Shown: positions 1 to 8,181 of the stretch, piece after piece
How the letters are laid out: the number at the start of each line of letters is the position of its first letter
Position numbering within the stretch: position 1 is the first letter of the stretch
Source: a bacterium 336/3
GTDB lineage: Bacteria; Bacteroidota; Bacteroidia; Cytophagales; Thermonemataceae
DNA length: 64,000 nucleotides
Direction of reading: 5' to 3'
Assembly (NCBI GenBank): GCA_001281695.1
Contig: LJIE01000001.1
Coordinates: forward strand, 254,107-318,106
Notes under the pieces: generated by a model
What the model was told of the DNA's origin: nothing
Seen by the model: the letters and a program-made list of their open reading frames with translations, nothing else
The model's database searches: none
Program-made: the position numbers and the translations under genes

Positions 1-1071
1 AAAATAACAAAACCTACTCAAGTTCTTTTTGAAGCTCAGAGAGCAAAACCTATTTTTTTCGTAAATCAAAGTAGAAGTAATGAGATAGATGGTATTTTAG
101 GTTTTATGCCCAATGAACTTTCTCCAAATACTTTATTACTCACAGGACAAGCTCAAGTAAAACTAAGAAATTTATTTAATTCTGCTAAAAGTTTAGAAGC
201 AGAGTTTCAGCAACTCAAACCTAATCATCAATTACTCCAAGCCATTTACAAACACCCCATACTTTTTCGCTCTAAACTCAACTTTGAATTCAATTTTAAA
301 CTTCTCAGAGAAGATACTAATTTTGTTAATATTAATAGGAATTTACGTTTTACATACCCTATCAATATCTATACAAATTTTAAATTGTTTGGAGGAGTAC
401 AAAGTTCTCAAACAGGTTTCACTCCCAATATCAATATTAATACGCTACCTATAAATCAAGAAAACAAATATACTTTTTATGGATTAGGTTATGAGTATAA
501 TCGTACAGATGATATTTTTTTACCTAAAAATGGTTTTCAAATACAGTTAGATTTACAAACAGGAAATAAGATTATTGAACGCCTGCCTTTCTTATCTGAT
601 AGTTTGTACAAAAACATTCAACTCCGAAGTTTACAAACCACTATCAATTTTAAACAAAATTTTTATAGAATGATTAACAAAAAAAGTGGTGTGTATACAA
701 AGCTTGAAGGTGGCATTTTATTAAATAGTAACTTACTTCAAAATGAGCTATTTCGTTTAGGAGGCTTGTTAAGTATTCGGGGTTTTAATCAGAATTTCTT
801 TTTTGCTTCTTCTTACGCCTTGAGTACATTAGAATATCGTTTCTTTTGGCAAGATGATGCCTATTTTTCATTTTTTTATGACCAAGCTATTTTAGAAACA
901 AAAATACTTGAGATAAAAACAAATGATACCCCCTTTGGTATTGGAACAGGTATAAGTTTCCAGACTAAAGGAGGTATCTTCAATTTAAGTTATGCTTTGG
1001 GTTACTCCCAAAACCAAAGTCTAAGTGTTACGAAATCCAAAATACATTTTGGATTTATTAGTAGATTCTAA
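1..1071 (+). CDS. BamA/TamA-family outer membrane beta-barrel protein (5' end outside window)
   Basis: The reading frame is open from base 1, so the N-terminus, including most of the POTRA region, lies outside the window; the ATG at 106 is internal. The visible part starts with the end of a POTRA-like segment and continues as an Omp85/D15 barrel rich in alternating hydrophobic and polar residues. The L6-type signature GGLLSIRGF sits near 755-785, and the chain ends in an aromatic residue (SRF), as Bam substrates do. Omp85 proteins fold or translocate proteins at the outer membrane. Which member this is (BamA, TamA or another) cannot be decided without the N-terminus. Its stop codon overlaps that of the convergent lysA. 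Confidence 0.8.
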   Translation, partial: KITKPTQVLFEAQRAKPIFFVNQSRSNEIDGILGFMPNELSPNTLLLTGQAQVKLRNLFNSAKSLEAEFQQLKPNHQLLQAIYKHPILFRSKLNFEFNFKLLREDTNFVNINRNLRFTYPINIYTNFKLFGGVQSSQTGFTPNININTLPINQENKYTFYGLGYEYNRTDDIFLPKNGFQIQLDLQTGNKIIERLPFLSDSLYKNIQLRSLQTTINFKQNFYRMINKKSGVYTKLEGGILLNSNLLQNELFRLGGLLSIRGFNQNFFFASSYALSTLEYRFFWQDDAYFSFFYDQAILETKILEIKTNDTPFGIGTGISFQTKGGIFNLSYALGYSQNQSLSVTKSKIHFGFISRF

Positions 1072-2318
1072 AGTTTTACTGTTTCAAAATCCATAACAAC
1101 TTGATTTTTTAAAATATCTTCTAAAGCCTCTCTTTGACGGATTAAGTGAGCTTCTCCTTCAAATATCAATACTTCAGCAGGTCTGAAACGAGCATTATAT
1201 TGTGAACTCATTGTAAAACCATAAGCCCCTGCATTTTTTAAACACAAAATATCCCCTTCCCTCACCTCATTAAGCTTTCTATCCCAACCAAAAGTATCAG
1301 TTTCACATATATAGCCCACCACTGTATAAACTCTCGTAGGAGCCATGGGATTTGAAACATTTACAATATCATGAAACGAATCGTACATCATAGGACGGAT
1401 AAGATGATTCATCCCTGAGTTTACACCTACAAATACTGTTGCTGGAGTAGTTTTAATCACATTTGTTTTTACAAACAAATATCCTGACTCACTTACCAAA
1501 TACTTCCCTGGTTCGAACCATAATTCTAGTTCTTTGCCGTACTCTTTACAGAAACCTTGAAAAGCTTTTGTAAGTTTTTTTCCTAAATCTGCAATATCTG
1601 TAATTACGTCTCCTTCTTTATAAGCAACCTTAAAGCCACTTCCAAAGTCCATAAATTCTAAATCAGGAAAATCCTTAGCAATATCAAAAAGGATATTTGC
1701 ACCTTGTAAAAACACTTCTGAATCAACAATTTCAGAACCTGTATGCATGTGCAATCCGTTTACTTTTATATTATTGGTTTTGATTACACGTAGAAGATGT
1801 CTTGTTTGAAGGACAGAAATACCAAATTTAGAGTCTATATGCCCCGTAGAAATCTTATGATTCCCTCCTGCCATAATGTGTGGGTTCAGACGGATGCAAC
1901 AAGGAACAGAGTTTCCATACTCATGTCCAAACTGCTCTAAAATGGAAATATTATCAATATTAATAACAACTCCTAAACGAACAGCTTCTTTTATTTCCTC
2001 AAAACTTACACAATTAGGCGTAAAAATAATCTCTTTTGGAACAAAGCCTGCCATTAAACCCAAGCGTACTTCTTGAATTGAAACAGTATCTAAACCTGTT
2101 CCATAATATTTAAAAAGCTTTAAAACTGATAAATTGTTAAGAGCTTTACAAGCATATTTTATTTTTACATTTACATCTTTAAACGAATCTTTGAGGAGAT
2201 TCACCTTTTCTTGCATCTTGTTTGCATCATATACATACAAAGGTGAATCAAATTTTTCACAGAGTTCTAAGACATTTACTCCTTGAATTTGGTACTGGTT
2301 GCTGGTTGAAAGTTGCAT
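1068..2318 (-). CDS. lysA: Diaminopimelate decarboxylase
   Basis: A 416-residue fold-type III PLP enzyme that decarboxylates meso-diaminopimelate to L-lysine in the cytoplasm. The PLP lysine is K58 in YACKAL. The barrel carries the HMHTGSEI and DFGSGF phosphate-site motifs, EPGKYL, and the C-terminal CETDTFG segment contributed across the dimer. Length is normal for the family. GSGF replaces the more common GGGxG, a variant I associate with Bacteroidota homologues. dapB of the same pathway is at 35.2 kb but in a separate unit. A good Bacteroidota-type promoter lies 21-50 bases upstream. Confidence 0.93.
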   Translation of the reverse strand: MQLSTSNQYQIQGVNVLELCEKFDSPLYVYDANKMQEKVNLLKDSFKDVNVKIKYACKALNNLSVLKLFKYYGTGLDTVSIQEVRLGLMAGFVPKEIIFTPNCVSFEEIKEAVRLGVVINIDNISILEQFGHEYGNSVPCCIRLNPHIMAGGNHKISTGHIDSKFGISVLQTRHLLRVIKTNNIKVNGLHMHTGSEIVDSEVFLQGANILFDIAKDFPDLEFMDFGSGFKVAYKEGDVITDIADLGKKLTKAFQGFCKEYGKELELWFEPGKYLVSESGYLFVKTNVIKTTPATVFVGVNSGMNHLIRPMMYDSFHDIVNVSNPMAPTRVYTVVGYICETDTFGWDRKLNEVREGDILCLKNAGAYGFTMSSQYNARFRPAEVLIFEGEAHLIRQREALEDILKNQVVMDFETVKL

Positions 2319-2338
2319 ATTAAATGGTATAATTTATT

Positions 2339-2369
2339 CAAAAATACAGAAAAAGGCTTATTTATCAAC
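2339..2369 (-). promoter_or_regulatory. Candidate promoter of lysA
   Basis: Read on the minus strand this is GTTG, 19 bases, then TATTTTTG. That fits the Bacteroidota sigma-A consensus TTTG-N19-21-TAnnTTTG with one mismatch in the -33 element. It ends about 20 bases before the lysA start codon. Confidence 0.5.
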
Positions 2370-2394
2370 GTTTTTGGAGAAAGAATATTTCAGA

Positions 2395-2410
2395 TGTTCC
2401 ACGTGGAACA
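2395..2410. promoter_or_regulatory. parS centromere site 1
   Basis: A perfect 16-bp palindrome, TGTTCCACGTGGAACA, matching the known bacterial parS consensus (TGTTNCACGTGAAACA-like with a CACGTG core) bound by ParB/Spo0J. A second identical copy starts 102 bp further on, and parA and parB are in the same window. It lies in the divergent lysA-mnmG gap, 5 kb from the oriC candidate. Confidence 0.88.
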
Positions 2411-2468
2411 TTGTATTTTTTGTTCTTATTTACAATGAACAAATCATGCATATTCTTTGTTTTTGTTG

Positions 2469-2476
2469 TAACTTTG
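2469..2476 (+). promoter_or_regulatory. Candidate -7 element of mnmG
   Basis: TAACTTTG fits TAnnTTTG, the Bacteroidota -7 consensus, 62 bases before the mnmG start. I see no TTTG at the proper 19-21 base spacing. If it is used, parS site 2 falls inside the mnmG leader. Confidence 0.35.
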
Positions 2477-2496
2477 TAAAAAATAAAATAACCTAA

Positions 2497-2512
2497 TGTT
2501 CCACGTGGAACA
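2497..2512. promoter_or_regulatory. parS centromere site 2
   Basis: A second perfect copy of the palindrome TGTTCCACGTGGAACA, identical to the one at 2395-2410, ending 26 bases before the mnmG start codon. Two identical 16-mers in 118 bp are not expected by chance in such AT-rich DNA. ParB spreading from here could affect mnmG or lysA transcription (inference). Confidence 0.88.
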
Positions 2513-2538
2513 TTTTCATACTCGATAAATAAAAAAAT

Positions 2539-4401
2539 ATGTTTCCAGTATATGATGTAATTGTAGTGGGTGCAGGACACGCAGGAAATGAAGCAGCAGC
2601 AGCAGCAGCAAACATGGGCTCCAAAGTTTTATTGATTACTATGAATATGCAAGTAATTGGGCAAATGTCTTGTAATCCTGCAATGGGTGGTGTTGCCAAA
2701 GGACAAATTGTAAGAGAAATTGATGCTCTTGGTGGACTTTCTGGGATAATTAGTGATAAAACAGCTATACAGTTTAGAATGTTAAATCGTTCTAAAGGTC
2801 CTGCTATGTGGAGTCCAAGAACACAAAATGACAGAATGCGTTTTGCTGAAGAGTGGAGATTAGCTTTGGAAGCCATTCCTAATCTTGATTTTTGGCAAGA
2901 TATGGCAACAGGAATTCTTGTAAAAAATGGGAAAGTTGCAGGTATTAGAACCAGTATGGGTATAGAAATAGAAAGTAAATCTGTGGTTTTAACAAGTGGA
3001 ACATTCTTAAATGGTATTATTCATATTGGTGAAAAGAAATTTGGAGGAGGTAGAACAGGAGAAAAAGCAGCAACAGGTATTACAGAACAATTAGTAGAAT
3101 TAGGTTTTGAAGCAGGCAGAATGAAAACAGGAACTCCTCCCCGTTTAGATGGAAGGACTATTAATTATGAAGCAACTGAAGAACAGTTAGGTGATGAGAA
3201 ACCAAGTAAATTTTCATTTTTAGATACTCCTGAACTCACAAAACAAATGAGTTGTTGGATTACTTATACCAATCAGGAAGTACATGAAGTCTTAAAAACA
3301 GGTTTTGATAAATCTCCAATGTTTACAGGACGTATCCAAGGTTTAGGTCCGAGATATTGCCCATCTGTAGAAGATAAAATTAATCGTTTTGCAGATAAAG
3401 AACGTCATCAGATTTTTATAGAACCTGAAGGTTGGCAAACTGTAGAAGTATATGTAAATGGTTTTTCCACTTCTTTACCAGAGGACGTTCAGTATAAAGC
3501 AATCAGAAAAATACAAGGTTTAGAAAATGTGAAAATGTTTAGACCTGGTTATGCTATTGAGTACGACTACTTCCCTCCTACCCAACTCAAGCTAACTCTC
3601 GAAACAAAACTAATTGAAAATCTATTTTTTGCTGGTCAAATTAATGGAACAACTGGTTACGAGGAAGCAGCTTGCCAAGGTCTAATGGCTGGTATCAATG
3701 CTCATAATAAAGTATATGAGAAAGAGCCTTGTATTCTGCAACGTTCGGATGCCTATATTGGTGTATTGATTGATGATCTTATCAATAAAGGTACTGAGGA
3801 ACCTTACAGAATGTTTACATCAAGAGCAGAATATAGAATTTTATTAAGACAAGATAATGCTGATAGCAGACTTACAAAACTTGGGCATCAGTTAGGTTTA
3901 GCTTCTGATGAGCGTTTAGAACGTTTAAAGAAAAAAGAAGATTCTATTGCAAAACTTCTGAATGATTTAAAACAGAAAAAAGTACAACCTGAAGAAATTA
4001 ATAGTACGTTAGAAAACTTAGGTACATCAGGCATCAAAGAAAAAAGCAGTTTTTATAGTTTACTAAAACGTCCTCAAATAGAACTTGCAGAATTAGCAAA
4101 ACATTATGAAGAGTTAAAAATCTATTTAAGCAAATATAATGAGGAAGAAATAGAACAAGCAGAGATTGCTATTAAGTATGAAGACTACTTAGTGAAGGAG
4201 CAGCAGAATGCTCAAAAAATGAAAGACTTAGAAGATTTCAAAATTCGAGATGATTTTGATTATGAACGAGTAAAAGCATTATCGATGGAGGGTAGACAAA
4301 AATTAAATAAGATACGTCCTGAAACTTTAGGACAAGCCTCAAGAATTAGTGGTGTATCTCCAGCAGATATTTCGATATTGATGGTTTACATGGGTAAATA
4401 A
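2539..4401 (+). CDS. mnmG: tRNA uridine-5-carboxymethylaminomethyl(34) synthesis enzyme MnmG
   Basis: A 620-residue FAD protein. With MnmE it installs the (carboxymethyl)aminomethyl group on wobble U34 of several tRNAs. The Rossmann motif GAGHAG is at residues 11-16. It is followed by the conserved CNPAMGGVAKGQ block around residue 50, GGGRTGEKAATG near 175, and the helical C-terminal domain that binds MnmE and tRNA. Length is typical. It sits next to two parS sites and 3 kb from the oriC candidate; mnmG (gidA) is an origin-proximal gene in many bacteria. A rho-independent terminator follows 25 bases after the stop. Confidence 0.96.
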   Translation: MFPVYDVIVVGAGHAGNEAAAAAANMGSKVLLITMNMQVIGQMSCNPAMGGVAKGQIVREIDALGGLSGIISDKTAIQFRMLNRSKGPAMWSPRTQNDRMRFAEEWRLALEAIPNLDFWQDMATGILVKNGKVAGIRTSMGIEIESKSVVLTSGTFLNGIIHIGEKKFGGGRTGEKAATGITEQLVELGFEAGRMKTGTPPRLDGRTINYEATEEQLGDEKPSKFSFLDTPELTKQMSCWITYTNQEVHEVLKTGFDKSPMFTGRIQGLGPRYCPSVEDKINRFADKERHQIFIEPEGWQTVEVYVNGFSTSLPEDVQYKAIRKIQGLENVKMFRPGYAIEYDYFPPTQLKLTLETKLIENLFFAGQINGTTGYEEAACQGLMAGINAHNKVYEKEPCILQRSDAYIGVLIDDLINKGTEEPYRMFTSRAEYRILLRQDNADSRLTKLGHQLGLASDERLERLKKKEDSIAKLLNDLKQKKVQPEEINSTLENLGTSGIKEKSSFYSLLKRPQIELAELAKHYEELKIYLSKYNEEEIEQAEIAIKYEDYLVKEQQNAQKMKDLEDFKIRDDFDYERVKALSMEGRQKLNKIRPETLGQASRISGVSPADISILMVYMGK

Positions 4402-4425
4402 TTTTTATATTACAAAACTAACTTC

Positions 4426-4457
4426 ACTCCCATAAAAAATCTATGGGAGTTTTTTTA
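4426..4457 (+). terminator. Rho-independent terminator of mnmG
   Basis: Stem ACTCCCATA / TATGGGAGT with a 7-base loop, followed by a T run. It lies 25 bases after the mnmG stop and ends only about 6 bases before the next start codon, so the gene at 4463 must use a start signal inside or after the hairpin, or read-through. Confidence 0.85.
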
Positions 4458-4462
4458 TTACT

Positions 4463-5005
4463 ATGAAATCGGAAAATCTATCACCTATTTTATTCAATGC
4501 TTGGAAACATCATTGGAAATATATCCAAAAACAAATTAAAGAGTTTGAACAAATTGAAGACTTAAATAATCAAATAAAAATAATAGGACACTCAGTTCTT
4601 GATTTGTATATCGGTTCGCTTTCAGTTGAAAATATTTATCAAGAAGTTATTTCAATTTTACAGGAAAAAGATTGTTTAGAGGAAGAGAAATATCTAAAAT
4701 GGTTACAAGAAAATAAAAATTACCAAGAAATAGAATTATCTGATAACTCTATTTGGACACTTCTAAAAGGCAATGAAGTAAATAAATATATTCATATTCA
4801 CCCAAGTCGTTATTCTCCAAATTCTATCAGAAGTAATGCCAATTCTCTAAAAACAGCTATTTTGTCTTTACTTTATCAAACTAAAAATGATATTAATATA
4901 AATCTTGAAATAATAAATATGATTAGAAATTCATATTTATTATTATCACCGATAAGAAGTATTGAAGAATCTCGTAAAATTTTTGATTTGATAGAATTAT
5001 CATAG
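4463..5005 (+). CDS. Hypothetical protein, 180 aa
   Basis: I do not recognise a family. The 180-residue product has no signal peptide or membrane segment and is largely helical and charged, with an acidic N-terminal half (QIKEFEQIEDLNNQIK) and a C-terminal part rich in Asn, Ile and Ser. The region HIHPSRYSPNSIRSNA may be a conserved core. The start lies directly behind the mnmG terminator with no ribosome-binding site, which is normal for Bacteroidota. It converges on the gene ending at 5010, leaving 4 bases between stops. It could be an immunity-like or accessory protein, but nothing in the neighbourhood supports a role. Confidence 0.65.
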   Translation: MKSENLSPILFNAWKHHWKYIQKQIKEFEQIEDLNNQIKIIGHSVLDLYIGSLSVENIYQEVISILQEKDCLEEEKYLKWLQENKNYQEIELSDNSIWTLLKGNEVNKYIHIHPSRYSPNSIRSNANSLKTAILSLLYQTKNDININLEIINMIRNSYLLLSPIRSIEESRKIFDLIELS

Positions 5006-5009
5006 AACT

Positions 5010-5537
5010 TTACTTATTCAACTCGTATTTCATACCTTGATTCTTAAAAAACTCTTGAAGCAAGGTATATTTTTTATTATCAAATAAATCATCAATACTA
5101 CTATAATGATCATGAGTATTAGAACTCATACCTATACAACTAAAACATATTTCCCAATGAAATATCTCTCCATTAATATAAATTAGAACTGAATGATGTG
5201 GAATATAACAACCTGCTTTTTTAATTTCTGTTGGTTTTCCTTTAGGTGGCTTATATTTAGCCGTATTAATAATTTTTATTAATTCTTTTTTTTGGCTTAA
5301 GTTTAAAACCTGTTTCTCTTTAATTATAAAATTATTTATTGAATCGTTAATAACAACTCTCGTATCCAAGAGACTACCATTTTGAGAGTATTCTCCATTA
5401 CTATTCAAATGACTCAATATAATCACTGAATCGGCTCGTTTTATATCATCTACCACACCTTTTCCTTTATACGTTTTTAGTTGAGCAAAGCTTATTTGAT
5501 AAAATAAAAGAAAAAGCATCAAAATTATGTTTTTCAT
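5010..5537 (-). CDS. Secreted protein of unknown function with a CxxC motif
   Basis: 175 residues with a clear SpI signal peptide (hydrophobic core IILMLFLLFYQISFA, cleavage before QLK). The mature part contains a central Cys (AGCYIPHH) and a CFSC pair 30 residues later. I recall this pattern (Cys-Tyr-x-Pro-x-His, strand, E-I-C-F-x-C) from unnamed Bacteroidota exported proteins. The cysteines could form a disulfide or bind metal or heme; this is inference. It starts 7 bases after the stop of the TPR gene at 5545 and probably shares its transcript. Confidence 0.72.
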   Translation of the reverse strand: MKNIILMLFLLFYQISFAQLKTYKGKGVVDDIKRADSVIILSHLNSNGEYSQNGSLLDTRVVINDSINNFIIKEKQVLNLSQKKELIKIINTAKYKPPKGKPTEIKKAGCYIPHHSVLIYINGEIFHWEICFSCIGMSSNTHDHYSSIDDLFDNKKYTLLQEFFKNQGMKYELNK

Positions 5538-5544
5538 ATCTTTA

Positions 5545-7365
5545 CTATTTCAACTTATCTCCTCTCAAAAGTCTAAAACGTTTACGAGCTTCTGCTACAT
5601 ACACACTCCCTGGGTATTGAGTCAAATGTTCTTGATATAGATTCATGGCTTTTTCTTTGTTATTCAGACGTTCTTCATAGGTTTTAGCCAAATTAAAGTG
5701 AGCATCATCACTTAGTATATCAAATTTATAGTCTTTTAGAATTAGTTCATACATTTCAACAGCCTTTTCAGGTTTACCCATTTTTATATAAATACCAGCT
5801 TTTGTCCAATAAATATTGTCTGTGAGGCTATGTCCACTATAAGTTTTGAGCATTTTATCTAAACCCATAAGAGCCTCATCTGTTTTATTCTGAAATATTA
5901 GTAAATCTATTTTAGCGTATTCTTTCATAGCAGTTTCAGTACTATCCATACCTACATTATCTTGTACAAATACACTCAGGTCAATAGCATCATTAGAGAT
6001 TTCACGAGAAGTAGCATTTTTTAGAATATCCAAGTGTGTTTGAGCAAGCTCAAAATCTCCTTTATAATAGCTTAATTTTGCATTTTTTAGTTTGGCTTCA
6101 TAAGCAATTGGACTATCTTTCTGAGCTTTTTCAGCTTGATAATATAATAAACTGGCTTCACCATAATCACCCATCAGAACATAAATATCACCTAAAGCAA
6201 TTTTACACAAAGCTGTAAATTTCAAATTGTATTTAGCTTCTTCAATAGCTTCATTCAAAAGACTCAGAGCTTTATCTTTATCGTCTAAATAAAAAGCATA
6301 CAACAATGCCATATCTTTAATTGCTTCCACTGCTCTACTCTTCCCTTGAGAATTTACAAGATCCTGATAATCTTTAATAATTGTTTTAACTTTTCCTTTA
6401 TCAATGGGATATACATTTTTAATTACCTCTTCTTTAGAACGAATTAAGTATCTTCTGGCAGGAATATAATACAATTCGCTATTAGGATATTGTTCTACAA
6501 AATATCCTAGTATTTTTTCAGTAGCAGGATAATCGCTATTTTCAAAAGCTATTCTTCCTATATCAAAAAGTTGGCTACCTTGTTTTTTAAAGCGTTTATC
6601 TATTGCTTTAGCTTGTAAAAATGCTTTACTAAAGTTTTTTTGTTGCATATATAGCCATAAAAGTAATTCGTTACCAGCAGTATGATTGGGAGTTTCTTGT
6701 ACAACACCTAGAAGATATTGTTCCAGCTTATCCATTTCCTCATCCAAACGTATTTCATCTTGTAACATTCCTTTTACATGTTCAGCATAATCTTCATCCT
6801 TATTATATAGCTTTACATATTCCTCAATCATAAGCATTTTTTTGCCCATTTTAGCATATATATCACCTAATTGAAGTGCATATTTATCTGATACACCTTC
6901 GTGTCTTCTTGCCTCTAAAAATAGCTTTTCAGACCATTCATACTTATCATACCTTTCGAAGTTAGCATGAGTAGTCAATGTTTTTTCTTTATCTTTTTTA
7001 GCAATACTAATAGCATTATCGAACTCTTTCTCAGCTTCTTTTATTTTGGTTTGCATTTCTAAGATAACTCCATAATCTATCTTATAAGGTAGATTGTTAG
7101 GGTCATTTTTAATTTGTTTTTTAAGAAAATCTTCTGCTGTCTTATAATCTTTCAGATTAATAAGTGTAAGTAGGTACGACTGATGAATACTTCTCCAATT
7201 TGATGAATTTCGAGCTAGTTTATCATAAATGTCTTTAGCTTTTTCATATTTTCCTTGTACAAAGTATTCTTCAGCAAGTTGTAAATCTTGTGCTGCAACA
7301 GGCGAACTTATCAGTGTAATTAGAAAAATAAAATATAGTATTTTTCTGATATGACTTTTTTCCAT
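5545..7365 (-). CDS. Exported tetratricopeptide-repeat protein
   Basis: About 606 residues with an N-terminal signal peptide ending SPVAAQD, followed almost entirely by TPR helices (YFVQGKYEKAKDIYDKLA, AIYIKMGKPEKAVEMYELI, FNLAKTYEERLNNKEKAMNLY). The last repeats resemble YbgF/CpoB-like units. The frame opens 20 codons further upstream (7425), but Met-21 gives a normal signal peptide with a short basic start, so I place the start there. TPR scaffolds in the periplasm usually mediate protein assembly; no partner is evident. It is transcribed away from the oriC candidate and is followed by the secreted CxxC protein. Confidence 0.82.
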   Translation of the reverse strand: MEKSHIRKILYFIFLITLISSPVAAQDLQLAEEYFVQGKYEKAKDIYDKLARNSSNWRSIHQSYLLTLINLKDYKTAEDFLKKQIKNDPNNLPYKIDYGVILEMQTKIKEAEKEFDNAISIAKKDKEKTLTTHANFERYDKYEWSEKLFLEARRHEGVSDKYALQLGDIYAKMGKKMLMIEEYVKLYNKDEDYAEHVKGMLQDEIRLDEEMDKLEQYLLGVVQETPNHTAGNELLLWLYMQQKNFSKAFLQAKAIDKRFKKQGSQLFDIGRIAFENSDYPATEKILGYFVEQYPNSELYYIPARRYLIRSKEEVIKNVYPIDKGKVKTIIKDYQDLVNSQGKSRAVEAIKDMALLYAFYLDDKDKALSLLNEAIEEAKYNLKFTALCKIALGDIYVLMGDYGEASLLYYQAEKAQKDSPIAYEAKLKNAKLSYYKGDFELAQTHLDILKNATSREISNDAIDLSVFVQDNVGMDSTETAMKEYAKIDLLIFQNKTDEALMGLDKMLKTYSGHSLTDNIYWTKAGIYIKMGKPEKAVEMYELILKDYKFDILSDDAHFNLAKTYEERLNNKEKAMNLYQEHLTQYPGSVYVAEARKRFRLLRGDKLK

Positions 7366-7429
7366 AGTAGTGAATTTTTCAGAAGATAACGATTTTTTTC
7401 TTTTTTTCCAAACGACTTTTTTCATTCCT

Positions 7430-8030
7430 TTTTTTTATAAACAATAATAATAATAAATTTTTTAAAACTATTTTTATTGTTATTGGTATGTGGATAATTA
7501 AAGATTTTTACGAAAATTCAGACTTATCCACATAAATTATAAAATGTGGATAAGTGTTATAAACAATATAAACGACTGATAATCAAAAATATTATTTCTA
7601 TTATCCACATAAAAATCAAAAAAATGTGGATAAAATGTGGATAAGTACTTATCCACAAGTACGTGGATAAGTACTCGAAAAATGTGGATAAAATGTGGAT
7701 AAGCATGGTATAATTGTGGATAAATCGAATAAACATGTGGATAAGCATGAAGAGAACAATGTGAACAAGTCATAATCTTATAAACAAAGTTTTTGCAAAA
7801 TGTGGAAAAATAATGAGTTTTCCACATAGTTATACACATACAATGTTGATAGATTTCCTTAGCAATTAGAATGCCAATAAAAGTTACCCACAGGGTTACC
7901 CACAAGTTATCCACAAAAAAAGTGTGTTATCCACAAAGTTTTTTATAAAATTGTGGATATCTACATATCCTAATTTTCAACAAAAAAATAATAATATTTT
8001 TTTATTAATTGTATTTTTCTTAGAAATGAG
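7430..8030. other. Candidate chromosomal replication origin (oriC)
   Basis: This intergenic stretch holds 13 exact DnaA boxes (TTATCCACA or its complement) starting at 7489, 7525, 7545, 7601, 7625, 7636, 7649, 7683, 7694, 7715, 7736, 7907 and 7927. Near matches start at 7662, 7801, 7818, 7830, 7884, 7896 and 7952. Several are in tandem 11 bases apart (7625/7636, 7683/7694). AT-rich tracts flank the cluster: 7430-7485 with ATAATAATAATAAAT-like sequence, and 7965-8025 with poly-A/T runs. Either could be the unwinding element. Genes diverge from it (TPR protein left, dxs right). No dnaA gene is next to it. ORFs read through it are translations of the boxes and not genes. Confidence 0.9.
7645..7674. 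repeat. Perfect inverted repeat of two DnaA boxes inside oriC
   Basis: GTACTTATCCAC, six bases (AAGTAC), then GTGGATAAGTAC: 12-bp perfect arms. The left arm runs into an exact DnaA box (7649-7657); the right arm contains a box with one change (7662-7670). The arrangement places two DnaA sites head to head on opposite strands, and the DNA could extrude a cruciform. Confidence 0.85.
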
Positions 8031-8093
8031 GAGAAAGAAATGCTATACTAAAAAGATATTTTAAATGATTTAGGTAGGTTGATAAAAAATCAG

Positions 8094-8101
8094 TAAATTT
8101 G
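8094..8101 (+). promoter_or_regulatory. Candidate -7 element of dxs
   Basis: TAAATTTG fits TAnnTTTG, with TTTA 21 bases upstream as an imperfect -33 element. It lies 80 bases before the dxs start and just outside the DnaA-box cluster, so DnaA occupancy of oriC could influence it (inference). Confidence 0.35.
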
Positions 8102-8181
8102 GCATTGTATTTGAAAAAACTAAAAACAATTTCTTACTGAATATAGTTGAAATACAAATTTCATTTAATTTTTTTTATTGT

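Noticed and set aside
2539-2640. Repeated GCA triplets (poly-Ala) at the 5' end of mnmG as a repeat element
   Set aside because: They encode the normal Ala-rich helix following the FAD-binding GAGHAG motif.
2493-2876. 127-codon minus-strand ORF opposite the start of mnmG
   Set aside because: Fully antisense to a well-conserved gene; its N-terminal residues are simply the translated parS palindrome.
7537-7914. A 125-codon minus-strand ORF (and a 63-codon one inside it) over the DnaA-box region
   Set aside because: The translation is dominated by the repeated box sequence (His/Tyr/Ile/Leu strings), with no recognisable domain; the region is explained as oriC.
7480-7960. CRISPR-like appearance of many short repeats
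   Set aside because: The repeat unit is a 9-mer in both orientations at irregular distances of 11 to over 100 bases; no 24-40 bp repeats, no unique spacers and no cas genes.
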